From NCBI RefSeq assembly GCF_003640665.1, contig NZ_QQXL01000003.1, positions 248,001 through 312,000 of the forward strand: DNA of 64,000 bases, in the 5' to 3' direction. Below, piece after piece: positions 44,930 to 52,705 of this stretch. The notes beneath the pieces are model-generated. The model did no database searches and had not been told where the DNA came from. It was given only the letters and a program-made list of their open reading frames with translations. This DNA is from Galactobacter caseinivorans. Lineage in GTDB: Bacteria > Actinomycetota > Actinomycetes > Actinomycetales > Micrococcaceae. The first letter of the stretch is position 1. Every line of letters begins with the position of its first letter. The translations under genes and the position numbers were made by a program.

Positions 44930-46198
44930 ATGCATCACCCACAGCAGGCCAGTCAGCCTTTCGCACCAGCCGCCCCGGCCATCTCACCCGCACCCGCCGA
45001 TCACCGCCGGCTGGGTCGCGAGCTTGGCCTCTTTGACTCCTCCGAACTGATCGGGGCTGGGCTGCCCCTGTGGCTCCCGGACGGGGCCATTGTCCGCGCC
45101 GAGCTGGAGCGCTTCGCGGAGGAGATGGCGCGGGCCACCGGCTGCCGGCGGGTTTACACCCCGGTCATGGCGCGGCGTGAGCTCTTTGAGCGCAGCGGGC
45201 ATTGGGAGAAGTTCAGCGAGGACATGTTCCCGCCCATGAAGGTGGGCGGCGGCGAGCTGGTGCTGCGCCCCGCCAACTGCCCCAGCCACACTCAGGTCTT
45301 TGCCCAGCGCGGGCGCAGTTGGCGCGAGCTGCCGCTGCGGCTGAGCGAGGTCGGTTCCATGTTCCGCAACGAGCTCACCGGCACCCTGGGCGGCCTGAGT
45401 CGGGTGCGCCAGATCAACCTGGACGACGCGCACGTGTTTTGCACCCCAGCGCAGGTGGTGGCGGAGGTGGCGCTGGCTCTGCGCGCCATCGCCTCCTGTT
45501 ATGACGTGCTGGGGATTCAGATTGACCACTTCCGCCTGTCGCTGCGCGGTCCAGGCGGTAAATACGCGGGGGAGGACGCCGCCTGGGAGGAATCGGAGGC
45601 GGCGTTGCGCGCGGCGCTGGATCTGGAGGGCATGGAGTACCGGGTGGCTCCGGGTGAGGCCGCCTTTTATGGCCCCAAGATCGACGTGCAGGTGCGGGAC
45701 GCCGGCGGGCGCGAGGAGACCCTGTCTACCGTTCAGGTGGACCGCGTCATGCCGGAGCGCTTTGGCCTGAACTACGTGGGGGAGGACGGCGCCAAGCATG
45801 TGCCCGTGATGGTGCACCGCGGTCTGCTTTCCTCGATGGAGCGCATGGTGGCGCTACTCGTGGAGCGCTACGACGGGCGACTGCCGCTCTGGCTTGCCCC
45901 GCGGCAGCTGAGGGTGCTGCCGGTATCCGGGGACTCCCAGGGTCAGGCTGCGCTTGAGGTGGTGCGGGTGTTGGAGGACGCCGGTTTGCGGGCGGAGTTG
46001 GACGACGCCGGCACCCTGGGCGCGCGCATCCGGCGCTCGCGCGAGGAGCGTGTGGGGGTCGTGTGCGTGGTGGGGCAGCGCGAGGTCGACGCCGGGACCG
46101 TGGCGGTGGGCCGCGTGCAGGTGCCGGTCGCGTCGCTGGTGGAGTCGCTGCGGGACGCCGTGGGGCGGCGCCGCGCGCGGCCTCCCGTTTTTGGGTAG
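44930..46198 (+). CDS. thrS: Short threonyl-tRNA synthetase lacking TGS and editing domains
   Basis: The 422-residue protein aligns with the catalytic and anticodon-binding parts of ThrRS only: full-length bacterial ThrRS is about 640-670 residues. The first 25 residues are a Pro/Ala-rich tail, then DHRRLGRELGLF starts the catalytic core. Zinc ligands are all present: Cys in PANCPSH, His in DDAHVFC and His in VMVHRGLLSSMER. The C-terminal anticodon domain follows (LAPRQLRVLPV onward). The N1 (TGS) and N2 (Ser-tRNA editing) domains are missing. AGGAGAG precedes the ATG at 44930. It is probably a second, stress-induced ThrRS, since a full-length housekeeping copy should exist elsewhere. Confidence 0.9.
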   Translation: MHHPQQASQPFAPAAPAISPAPADHRRLGRELGLFDSSELIGAGLPLWLPDGAIVRAELERFAEEMARATGCRRVYTPVMARRELFERSGHWEKFSEDMFPPMKVGGGELVLRPANCPSHTQVFAQRGRSWRELPLRLSEVGSMFRNELTGTLGGLSRVRQINLDDAHVFCTPAQVVAEVALALRAIASCYDVLGIQIDHFRLSLRGPGGKYAGEDAAWEESEAALRAALDLEGMEYRVAPGEAAFYGPKIDVQVRDAGGREETLSTVQVDRVMPERFGLNYVGEDGAKHVPVMVHRGLLSSMERMVALLVERYDGRLPLWLAPRQLRVLPVSGDSQGQAALEVVRVLEDAGLRAELDDAGTLGARIRRSREERVGVVCVVGQREVDAGTVAVGRVQVPVASLVESLRDAVGRRRARPPVFG

Positions 46199-46282
46199 AG
46201 ACGGCGCTGCGGAGCCTTGCCGTTGGGTGCTGGCTGTGAGGGGCGGGGCCGGTGAGGGACGTTCTCTGTGAGGGATGGATCC

Positions 46283-46321
46283 TGTGGATAAAGCATTTCT
46301 GTGGAAAAGGTCTGTGGATAA
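46283..46321. promoter_or_regulatory. Three DnaA-box-like motifs upstream of the HNH gene
   Basis: TGTGGATAA at 46283-46291 and 46313-46321 are perfect reverse complements of TTATCCACA; TGTGGAAAA at 46300-46308 differs by one base. Spacings are 17 and 13 bp, all in one orientation. They lie 40-78 bp before a LexA-type box in the 198-bp gap after thrS. DnaA control or titration is possible. Confidence 0.55.
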
Positions 46322-46360
46322 TTCGCGCCGAAAGAATATGATAAAAACCTGGTCCACTCT

Positions 46361-46376
46361 TAGAACATTTGTTCTA
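46361..46376. promoter_or_regulatory. LexA (SOS) box upstream of the HNH endonuclease
   Basis: TAGAACATTTGTTCTA has the GAAC-N4-GTTC core of Gram-positive/mycobacterial SOS boxes and is symmetrical at all outer positions. It overlaps the expected -35 region of the -10 TAGAAT (46385-46390), which is 6 nt before the gene's ATG. Confidence 0.8.
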
Positions 46377-46396
46377 GGCGGCGGTAGAATGGAGTC

Positions 46397-48679
46397 ATGA
46401 AACGCGGCGCTGGGGGCATCGCTCGGACCGAGGGGGTGGCTGGGATGACTGTTCAGATGCAGCGCCTGGTGCCGCGCGGGCAGCCCTCTCGGCCTCGACC
46501 GAGTAGGGTCACGGCGGCACGTGGCCGGGGACGCGAGCCGGCAGGCTCCGCGGACCTCCTGCCGGTGCACAGGATTCACCAGGCCGTTCGGGGCTCCCGG
46601 GTGGCGCTCGCGGACTTGGCCCCCTCGCCTGATCCTGCGATTGCCTCCGGTTTGGTGCCGGTCACCTCGCTCAGTGAAGACGACTTCGTGGCTGCATTGC
46701 TCGCCGTGGGTGAGCTCGCGCGCGTCCTGGACGGCCTACGGGTCATGTTTTGTGGCGAATTGGCTGCCCGCACGGCAGGGCTGGCCGTCCCGGATTCGTT
46801 GGCTAAACGGCTGGGTTTCCACAGCGCCCGGGACGCGCTCGCGGCGGTGTTTGGCGCGAGCTCGGCTGAGGTGGGTCGGTGGATGGCCCTAGCCAAGGTC
46901 ACCGCCCCGCGGGATGGTGGGTCCACTGGATGGTTGGAGCCCAGCCGTCCCCTCGTGGCCCGGGCCCTGCACGCTGGGTGGATCAGCGCCGAGCAGGCCA
47001 ACACCATCCACCGCTCCTTGCCAGACCCTCGTAGACCGGAACACGCCCCCGGCCTGCATGCGGCGGCGGAGCGGTCGGTCACCGACTTCGCCAGCGGGCG
47101 CCAGAACGACGACGCGTTGGTGTGCGGGGCGCCGGGCCGCTCAGACGGCTCGGGCGGCTCGGTCGGCTCTGACGGCCCGTGTCGGATGCCGGGCCAGGAC
47201 TCCGTCGAGGACTGGGCCATCCCAGGTGTTCCCCGGGACGATGTCCACTCCGGCCCCATAGAGAGTCGCATGCCGGCCCACCCCGAGGCAGCCGGTTGGC
47301 ACTCGGAGGAGGCGCCGCCGCAGGGCCAGGCCGGCCATTGGACGCTCAGGTATGCGCCGCGTCAGCTGGCTGCCCAGTGTGAGGCGTGGTCCGCGCTCAT
47401 CGACCCAGACGGGATCGAGCCGGCCTACGACGAACAGCGCCGCAAGCGCTGCTTCAAGATGCTGCAACAATCCGGCGGCGGCTGGCGGCTCAGCGGTTTC
47501 GCCCCGGCGCTCGAGGGGGCCGCGTTGCAGACGCTGCTGGACGTCTATCAGTCGCCGCGGCGCGTGCAGCCCGCAGGCACTACCGCCGGGGCCGCGCCTG
47601 ACGCGGGCGACGTGCCCGACGCTCCGGACGAGAGGACTCGGGAACAGATTGCCTTCGATGTGCTCATTGGCCTGGCAGATTCCCACGTGAGATCAGGGGC
47701 GGCCCCCACGTCGGGCGGCGCCGCGCCAACACTGCTCGTGACGGTGACGCACGAGGCGCTCCTGAGGTACTTCGGCGACGGGGAGCCTGGCGGGTCGTCT
47801 GGCGGCAAATCGGGCGCCATGGGATCCCCTGGCACGTCGATGGAGCCGCCGTGGATGGAGGGGGCGCAGCGACCGTTCAGGCCGTCGGGGCTGCGGCCGC
47901 CGATTCCTCGTCGGGGTCCCGTGGGGGAGCCGCCGCAGAAGCGGATGCCGACGGACTCGGACGGGCGCCAAGCGACCGGGGAAGCCGACGATGAGAGAAG
48001 GAGACGGGAGGCGGGGCCCGACCAAGAGGTGAATTTCGATGACTTTGTCTGGCCACGGCCAAGCGCGTGGGCGGATGCGGGGATGCCAAGCGCGCCCTCT
48101 GACAACGCGAACCCTGGCACCGGCACCGGCACCGGCACCGGCACCGGCACCGGCACCGGCATTGGCATTGGCGATGGTGATCGCGATGGCGACCCTGGTT
48201 TCGACCCAGGGGATACATCGGAACAGCCGACCGAGGAATCGTGGCGCTCCCCGGTGGACCATGGTATGGACCGCGTCTTTGCCCGCTCCAGTCGTAGCAC
48301 CACGGTGGTCCCGGTGGTACACGCCCTGCGGATGCTCTGCAACGACAAACTGCAACTCATGCTCGTCTCTGACGAGGGGCTCCCGCTCAAGCTCGGACGG
48401 GCCCGAAGAACCTTCTCTCCACCGCAGCGCACGGCGTTGATGGCCAGGGATCGGCACTGCAGGGCGCCCGGCTGCGAGCTGCCCGGTGGCTGGTGCGAGG
48501 CCCACCACGTGATGCCATGGGCGTCCGGCGGGCACACCGACATCGACAACGGCATCCTGCTCTGCACCTTTCACCATCACGAGGTTCACGCGGGGCGCCT
48601 GGCCATCATCGAAGCGTCCGGCGACGCATCGGATCCCACGCCCTGGCACGTGACGCAACCGTGGAGGCTGCCGCAATGA
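46397..48679 (+). CDS. DUF222/13E12-type HNH endonuclease
   Basis: The 760-residue protein has an N-terminal DUF222 region (about 60-400; LSEDDFVAALLAVGELARVLDGLRVMFCGELAAR, LVARALHAGWISAEQANTIH) and a C-terminal HNH domain (ALMARDRHCRAPGCELPGGWCEAHHVMPWASGGHTDIDNGILLC, with zinc cysteines and HH). A long disordered insertion (about 400-650) separates them and contains a (Gly-Thr)7 tract. These 13E12-repeat proteins are multi-copy in actinobacteria, and several in M. tuberculosis are LexA-controlled. A LexA box and a TAGAAT -10 at 6 nt from the ATG indicate SOS-induced, leaderless expression. Confidence 0.88.
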   Translation: MKRGAGGIARTEGVAGMTVQMQRLVPRGQPSRPRPSRVTAARGRGREPAGSADLLPVHRIHQAVRGSRVALADLAPSPDPAIASGLVPVTSLSEDDFVAALLAVGELARVLDGLRVMFCGELAARTAGLAVPDSLAKRLGFHSARDALAAVFGASSAEVGRWMALAKVTAPRDGGSTGWLEPSRPLVARALHAGWISAEQANTIHRSLPDPRRPEHAPGLHAAAERSVTDFASGRQNDDALVCGAPGRSDGSGGSVGSDGPCRMPGQDSVEDWAIPGVPRDDVHSGPIESRMPAHPEAAGWHSEEAPPQGQAGHWTLRYAPRQLAAQCEAWSALIDPDGIEPAYDEQRRKRCFKMLQQSGGGWRLSGFAPALEGAALQTLLDVYQSPRRVQPAGTTAGAAPDAGDVPDAPDERTREQIAFDVLIGLADSHVRSGAAPTSGGAAPTLLVTVTHEALLRYFGDGEPGGSSGGKSGAMGSPGTSMEPPWMEGAQRPFRPSGLRPPIPRRGPVGEPPQKRMPTDSDGRQATGEADDERRRREAGPDQEVNFDDFVWPRPSAWADAGMPSAPSDNANPGTGTGTGTGTGTGTGIGIGDGDRDGDPGFDPGDTSEQPTEESWRSPVDHGMDRVFARSSRSTTVVPVVHALRMLCNDKLQLMLVSDEGLPLKLGRARRTFSPPQRTALMARDRHCRAPGCELPGGWCEAHHVMPWASGGHTDIDNGILLCTFHHHEVHAGRLAIIEASGDASDPTPWHVTQPWRLPQ
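48116..48157 (+). repeat. (GGCACC)7 hexamer microsatellite
   Basis: Seven perfect GGCACC units followed by two GGCATT units encode Gly-Thr and Gly-Ile dipeptides in the HNH protein's linker. Changes in copy number would stay in frame and alter linker length only. Confidence 0.9.
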
Positions 48680-48721
48680 CGATGCCAACCCTCACCCCAC
48701 GCCCCACTAGACTGGGCAACC

Positions 48722-49480
48722 ATGAGCACCCCCATCAAGGTCGCGATTCTGGGCGCCCGCGGGCGCATGGGCGCCGCCGCTGTCGACGCCGTCTCCGCCG
48801 CCTCGGATATGGAGCTGGTGGCCGCCCTGGGGCGCGGCGACCAACTCAGCAAGATCACCGACGCCGGAGCCACGCACGTGGTGGACCTGACGGTCCCGGA
48901 GTCCTCTGAGGCCAACGTGACGTTCGCCGTGGAGCGCGGCCTGCATGCCGTGGTTGGCACCACCGGCTGGGACGAGCCCCAGCGGGCGCGGCTAGAGGCG
49001 GTGTTGGGCCAGCATCCGGAGGTCGGTGTGCTGATCGCCCCCAACTTCGCGCTCGGCTCCGTGCTTGCCACGAGCTTTGCCGCCAAGGCCGCCACCTACT
49101 TTGACTCGGTCGAGGTGATCGAGTTGCACCACCCCAACAAGGTGGATGCCCCTTCCGGCACGGCGATCCGCACGGCGGAGCTGATCGCGGCCGCGCGCCG
49201 GGGAGCCGGCGTCCCTGCCGCGCCGGACGCGACGGAGAAACTGCTCGACGGCGCGCGCGGGGCTCTGGTGGACGGCGTTCCTGTCCACGCGGTGCGGCTG
49301 CGCGGCCTGACCGCGCATCAGGAGGTCCTCCTTGGCAGTGAGGGTGAGGCCCTGACCCTGCGCCACGACTCCTTTGGGCACTCGTCGTTCATGCCCGGCA
49401 TCCTGCTTGGCCTGCGGCAGGCGGCCTCCCACCCTGGCCTGAGCTATGGCCTTGATCGTTACCTGGATTTGGGGTTCTGA
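48722..49480 (+). CDS. dapB: 4-hydroxy-tetrahydrodipicolinate reductase
   Basis: DapB reduces HTPA in the lysine/diaminopimelate pathway; dapA, which makes its substrate, is two genes downstream. The 252-residue protein has the NAD(P)H fold VAILGARGRMGAAAVDAV at residue 7, VDLTVPESS, VVGTTGWD, and the substrate motif ELHHPNKVDAPSGTA near residue 136. Length is typical. TAGACT at 48708-48713 lies 8 nt before the ATG, suggesting a promoter with little or no leader. Confidence 0.94.
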   Translation: MSTPIKVAILGARGRMGAAAVDAVSAASDMELVAALGRGDQLSKITDAGATHVVDLTVPESSEANVTFAVERGLHAVVGTTGWDEPQRARLEAVLGQHPEVGVLIAPNFALGSVLATSFAAKAATYFDSVEVIELHHPNKVDAPSGTAIRTAELIAAARRGAGVPAAPDATEKLLDGARGALVDGVPVHAVRLRGLTAHQEVLLGSEGEALTLRHDSFGHSSFMPGILLGLRQAASHPGLSYGLDRYLDLGF

Positions 49481-49481
49481 C

Positions 49482-49973
49482 ATGAAGGATTTCTGGAAGG
49501 CGCACAGCCCCAAGATCTTCACCGGCATCATTCTGGCGATCTACGCCATCTATCTGGTCTCCACGGTGCAATCCGCTGCCCGCCTCATCACCACTGGCGA
49601 AGCGGTTCCGGTCCTCATGGGCATCTGCGTGCTCGGCATCCCGCTGGTCGGTGTGTGGATCCTGATCCGTGAGGTCCGCTTTGGCGCCACCACGCAGGCC
49701 ATGGCCAAGGAGCTGCGGGAGCAGAACTTGCTGCCGGAGGACAACCTGCCGCGCCTGCCCTCGGGCCGCATTGTGCGCCAGGCGGCGGACGCCGACTTTG
49801 TGCAGTACAAGGAGGAAGCGGAGGCCAACCCGGGCCGCTGGCAGTCCTGGCACCGACTGGCACTCGCCTACGATGCCGCGGGAGATCGGCGTCGGGCGCG
49901 CGATGCCATGAAGACCGCCATGAAACTGCGCAGCGCGGACCTGAAGGCAAACTCGGCACGCCAGGCAAGGTAG
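49482..49973 (+). CDS. Membrane-anchored TPR-like protein
   Basis: The 163-residue protein has two N-terminal membrane segments (IFTGIILAIYAIYLVSTV and VPVLMGICVLGIPLVGVWILI), then a soluble tail with one TPR-like helix pair near the end (RWQSWHRLALAYDAAGDRRRARDAMKTAMKLR). It sits 1 nt after dapB and 10 nt before dapA, a placement common in Micrococcales. The ATG at 49482 has no strong ribosome site, so it may be translated by coupling to dapB. Function unknown. Confidence 0.75.
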   Translation: MKDFWKAHSPKIFTGIILAIYAIYLVSTVQSAARLITTGEAVPVLMGICVLGIPLVGVWILIREVRFGATTQAMAKELREQNLLPEDNLPRLPSGRIVRQAADADFVQYKEEAEANPGRWQSWHRLALAYDAAGDRRRARDAMKTAMKLRSADLKANSARQAR

Positions 49974-49983
49974 CCTGTAGGTC

Positions 49984-50886
49984 ATGGTCGTCCATTCCAC
50001 TCAGCCCCAGTTCGGCACGCTGCTGACCGCCATGGTCACTCCGTTTACCGACTCCGGAACAGTGGACCTCGACGCGGCGCAGAAGCTTGCGGTGCACCTG
50101 GTAGAGGGCGGCAATGACGGCCTGGTTGTCACCGGCACCACGGGAGAGACTCCCACGCTGACGGATGATGAGAACGTGGCCATGTTTAGGGCCGTCGTTG
50201 AGGCGGTGGGTGATCGCGTCCCGGTCATCGCTGGCACCGGCACCAATGACACGAACCATTCCATCAACCTCTCGCGCCGCGCGCAGGAGGTGGGGGTGGA
50301 TGGCCTGTTGCTGGTCACTCCGTATTACAACAAGCCCTCCCAGGCGGGCATCCGTGCTCACATGGAGGCCATCGCGGACGCCACCGACCTGCCGGTGATG
50401 TTGTATGACATCCCCGGCCGCACCGGCATGGCCATGGACACCAGCACCATTGTGGCGCTGTCCAAGCACCCCCGCATCGTGGCCCTCAAGGATGCCAAGG
50501 GCAATCTCCTGGAGACCACCAGGGTGATCGCCACTACCGATCTTGACGTCTACTCAGGCGATGACGGCATGACGCTTCCGCTCATGTCCATCGGCGCCAA
50601 GGGTCTCGTCTCAGTGACGGCCCACGTGGCCGCCCCGCAGTACCGCGCACTGGTCGACGCAGCCCTTGCGGGCGACTTCGAGACCGCGCGCGCCTTGCAC
50701 TTCCAGTTGGACCCCGTCCAGCGGGCGTTGATGACACACGTTCAGGGTGCCGTCGCCGCCAAAACAGTACTTCACTGGCAGAAAGTCCTGCCGAACTCCG
50801 TGGTCCGGTTGCCCCTCGTGGCACCGAGCGCGGAGGAACTCAACCCCGTCAAGGCTGACCTCGTGGAGGCCGGATGGGAGATCTAG
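49984..50886 (+). CDS. dapA: 4-hydroxy-tetrahydrodipicolinate synthase
   Basis: DapA condenses pyruvate and aspartate semialdehyde in lysine/DAP synthesis. The 300-residue TIM barrel shows VTGTTGETPTLTDDE near residue 48, VTPYYNKPSQAG near 113, the catalytic tyrosine in MLYDIPGRTG near 140 and the Schiff-base lysine in IVALKDAKGNL near 168. TAGCCT (49971-49976) is exactly 7 nt before the ATG, so a leaderless transcript independent of dapB is likely in addition to read-through. Confidence 0.95.
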   Translation: MVVHSTQPQFGTLLTAMVTPFTDSGTVDLDAAQKLAVHLVEGGNDGLVVTGTTGETPTLTDDENVAMFRAVVEAVGDRVPVIAGTGTNDTNHSINLSRRAQEVGVDGLLLVTPYYNKPSQAGIRAHMEAIADATDLPVMLYDIPGRTGMAMDTSTIVALSKHPRIVALKDAKGNLLETTRVIATTDLDVYSGDDGMTLPLMSIGAKGLVSVTAHVAAPQYRALVDAALAGDFETARALHFQLDPVQRALMTHVQGAVAAKTVLHWQKVLPNSVVRLPLVAPSAEELNPVKADLVEAGWEI

Positions 50887-50905
50887 AAGAGGTGAAATCC
50901 ACAGT

Positions 50906-52615
50906 ATGACTTCCTCCACCACCGTGGCCTTCGATCGCGATCGTCGCCCCGGCATTCCCCCTAGGCTTAAGCGCGGCACGCTGCGCATCGTCGCGCTCGG
51001 CGGCCTGGGCGAAGTGGGCCGCAACATGACCGTCTACGAACTGGACGGCAAGCTGCTCATCGTTGACTGCGGCGTGCTCTTCCCCGAGGAGGAGCAGCCC
51101 GGCGTTGACCTGATTCTGCCGGACATGGCGTACATCAAGAACCGTCTCGATGACGTGATTGGCGTGGTGCTCACGCACGGCCACGAGGATCACATCGGCG
51201 CCGTTCCTTACCTGTTGCGCCTCAAGCAGGACATCCCCCTGATTGGCTCGCAGCTGACCCTTGCCCTCATCGAGGCCAAGCTCCAAGAGCACCGCATCCG
51301 CCCCTTGACCCTGACGGTCAAGGAAGGCCAGATTGAGCACCTGGGCCCGTTCGCCTGCGAGTTCGCCGCAGTGAACCACTCCATCCCGGATGCGCTCGCG
51401 GTCATGATCCGCACTAGCGCCGGCAACGTGCTGCACACCGGTGACTTCAAGATGGACCAGCTGCCGTTGGACGGCCGCATCACCGATCTGCGCGCCTTTG
51501 CCCGCTTTGGCGAGGAGGGCGTGGACCTGTTCCTGCCGGACTCCACCAACGCCGACGTCCCGGGCTTCACGGCCCCGGAGCGGGAGATTGGCCCGGTGCT
51601 TGATCAGAAGTTCGCCAACTCCAAGAAGCGCATCATTGTTGCCTCCTTCTCCTCGCACGTGCACCGCGTGCAGCAGGTGATCGACGCCGCGGCGAAGCAC
51701 CGTCGCAAGGTGGCCCTCGTGGGCCGCTCCATGGTGCGCAACATGTCCATCGCCGAGAAGCTGGGCTACCTGCACGTGCCGGATGGCGTGTTGGTGGATA
51801 TGAAGGACGTGGAGAAGCTCCCCGATGACCGCGTGGTGCTCATGTGCACGGGTTCACAGGGCGAGCCCATGGCCGCGCTGTCCCGCATGGCCAACGGCGA
51901 TCACCGCATCCAGCTCAACCAGGGCGACACGGTCATCCTGGCGTCCTCGCTCATCCCGGGCAACGAGAACTCCGTGTTCCGCATCATCAACTCCCTCATG
52001 TACCTGGGCGTTGACGTGATCCACAAGGGCACCACCCGCGTGCACGTCTCCGGCCACGCCTCCGCAGGCGAGTTGCTGTACTGCTTCAACATCATCCGCC
52101 CCAAGAACGTCATGCCGGTCCACGGCGAGACCCGCCACCAGTTGGCCTGTGCCCGCTTGGCACACCAGACGGGTGTCCCGGCCAGCAACATCCAGCTGTG
52201 CGATGACGGCACCGTGGTGGACATGCGAGACGGCAAGGCCAGCATCGTTGGCCAGGTGGACATCGGCTTTGTCTACGTTGACGGCGCCAAGGTGGGCCTC
52301 ATCACCGATGAGGACCTGAAGGATCGCCGCGTGCTGGCAGAGGAAGGCTTCATCTCCGTGGTCTGTGGCGTGAATCGCCAGACCGGCAAGATCGTCACCG
52401 GCCCGGACATTCTGGCCCGCGGCGTGGCCGAGCAGGACCGCGTTTTTGAGGAGATCAAGCCCAAGATCGCCAGCGCGTTGGAGGAGGCGGTGCGGGATAA
52501 CCCCGGCCACACCACCAACCAGCTCCAGCAGGTCATCCGCCGCGTGGTCGGTTCCTGGGCGGGGCGCAAGCTGCGCCGCCGGCCCATGATCGTCCCGGTG
52601 GTCATCGAGGTCTGA
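50906..52615 (+). CDS. rnj: Ribonuclease J
   Basis: The 569-residue metallo-beta-lactamase/beta-CASP RNase acts as endo- and 5' exonuclease in mRNA decay and rRNA processing. Metal motif LTHGHEDHIGA is near residue 90, followed by the beta-CASP domain with ASFSSHVHRVQQVID and HVSGHASAGELLY, and a small C-terminal domain. The ATG at 50906 follows GAAGAGGTG in the dapA 3' border. The pair dapA-rnj is conserved in actinobacteria. A strong hairpin follows. Confidence 0.94.
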   Translation: MTSSTTVAFDRDRRPGIPPRLKRGTLRIVALGGLGEVGRNMTVYELDGKLLIVDCGVLFPEEEQPGVDLILPDMAYIKNRLDDVIGVVLTHGHEDHIGAVPYLLRLKQDIPLIGSQLTLALIEAKLQEHRIRPLTLTVKEGQIEHLGPFACEFAAVNHSIPDALAVMIRTSAGNVLHTGDFKMDQLPLDGRITDLRAFARFGEEGVDLFLPDSTNADVPGFTAPEREIGPVLDQKFANSKKRIIVASFSSHVHRVQQVIDAAAKHRRKVALVGRSMVRNMSIAEKLGYLHVPDGVLVDMKDVEKLPDDRVVLMCTGSQGEPMAALSRMANGDHRIQLNQGDTVILASSLIPGNENSVFRIINSLMYLGVDVIHKGTTRVHVSGHASAGELLYCFNIIRPKNVMPVHGETRHQLACARLAHQTGVPASNIQLCDDGTVVDMRDGKASIVGQVDIGFVYVDGAKVGLITDEDLKDRRVLAEEGFISVVCGVNRQTGKIVTGPDILARGVAEQDRVFEEIKPKIASALEEAVRDNPGHTTNQLQQVIRRVVGSWAGRKLRRRPMIVPVVIEV

Positions 52616-52650
52616 TCCTCGCTGGCGGCACGCCGCAGGCAGTAGCAAGC

Positions 52651-52690
52651 CCGACGGGGCCCCAAATCCACATGGATGGGGCCCCGTCGG
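52651..52690 (+). terminator. Hairpin between rnj and ftsK
   Basis: CCGACGGGGCCCC (52651-52663) pairs perfectly with 52678-52690, with a further ATCC/GGAT inner pair. It ends 2 nt before the ftsK -10-like TATCCT (52693-52698), which is 7 nt before the ftsK ATG. Confidence 0.75.
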
Positions 52691-52705
52691 CGTATCCTGA
52701 GGGGT

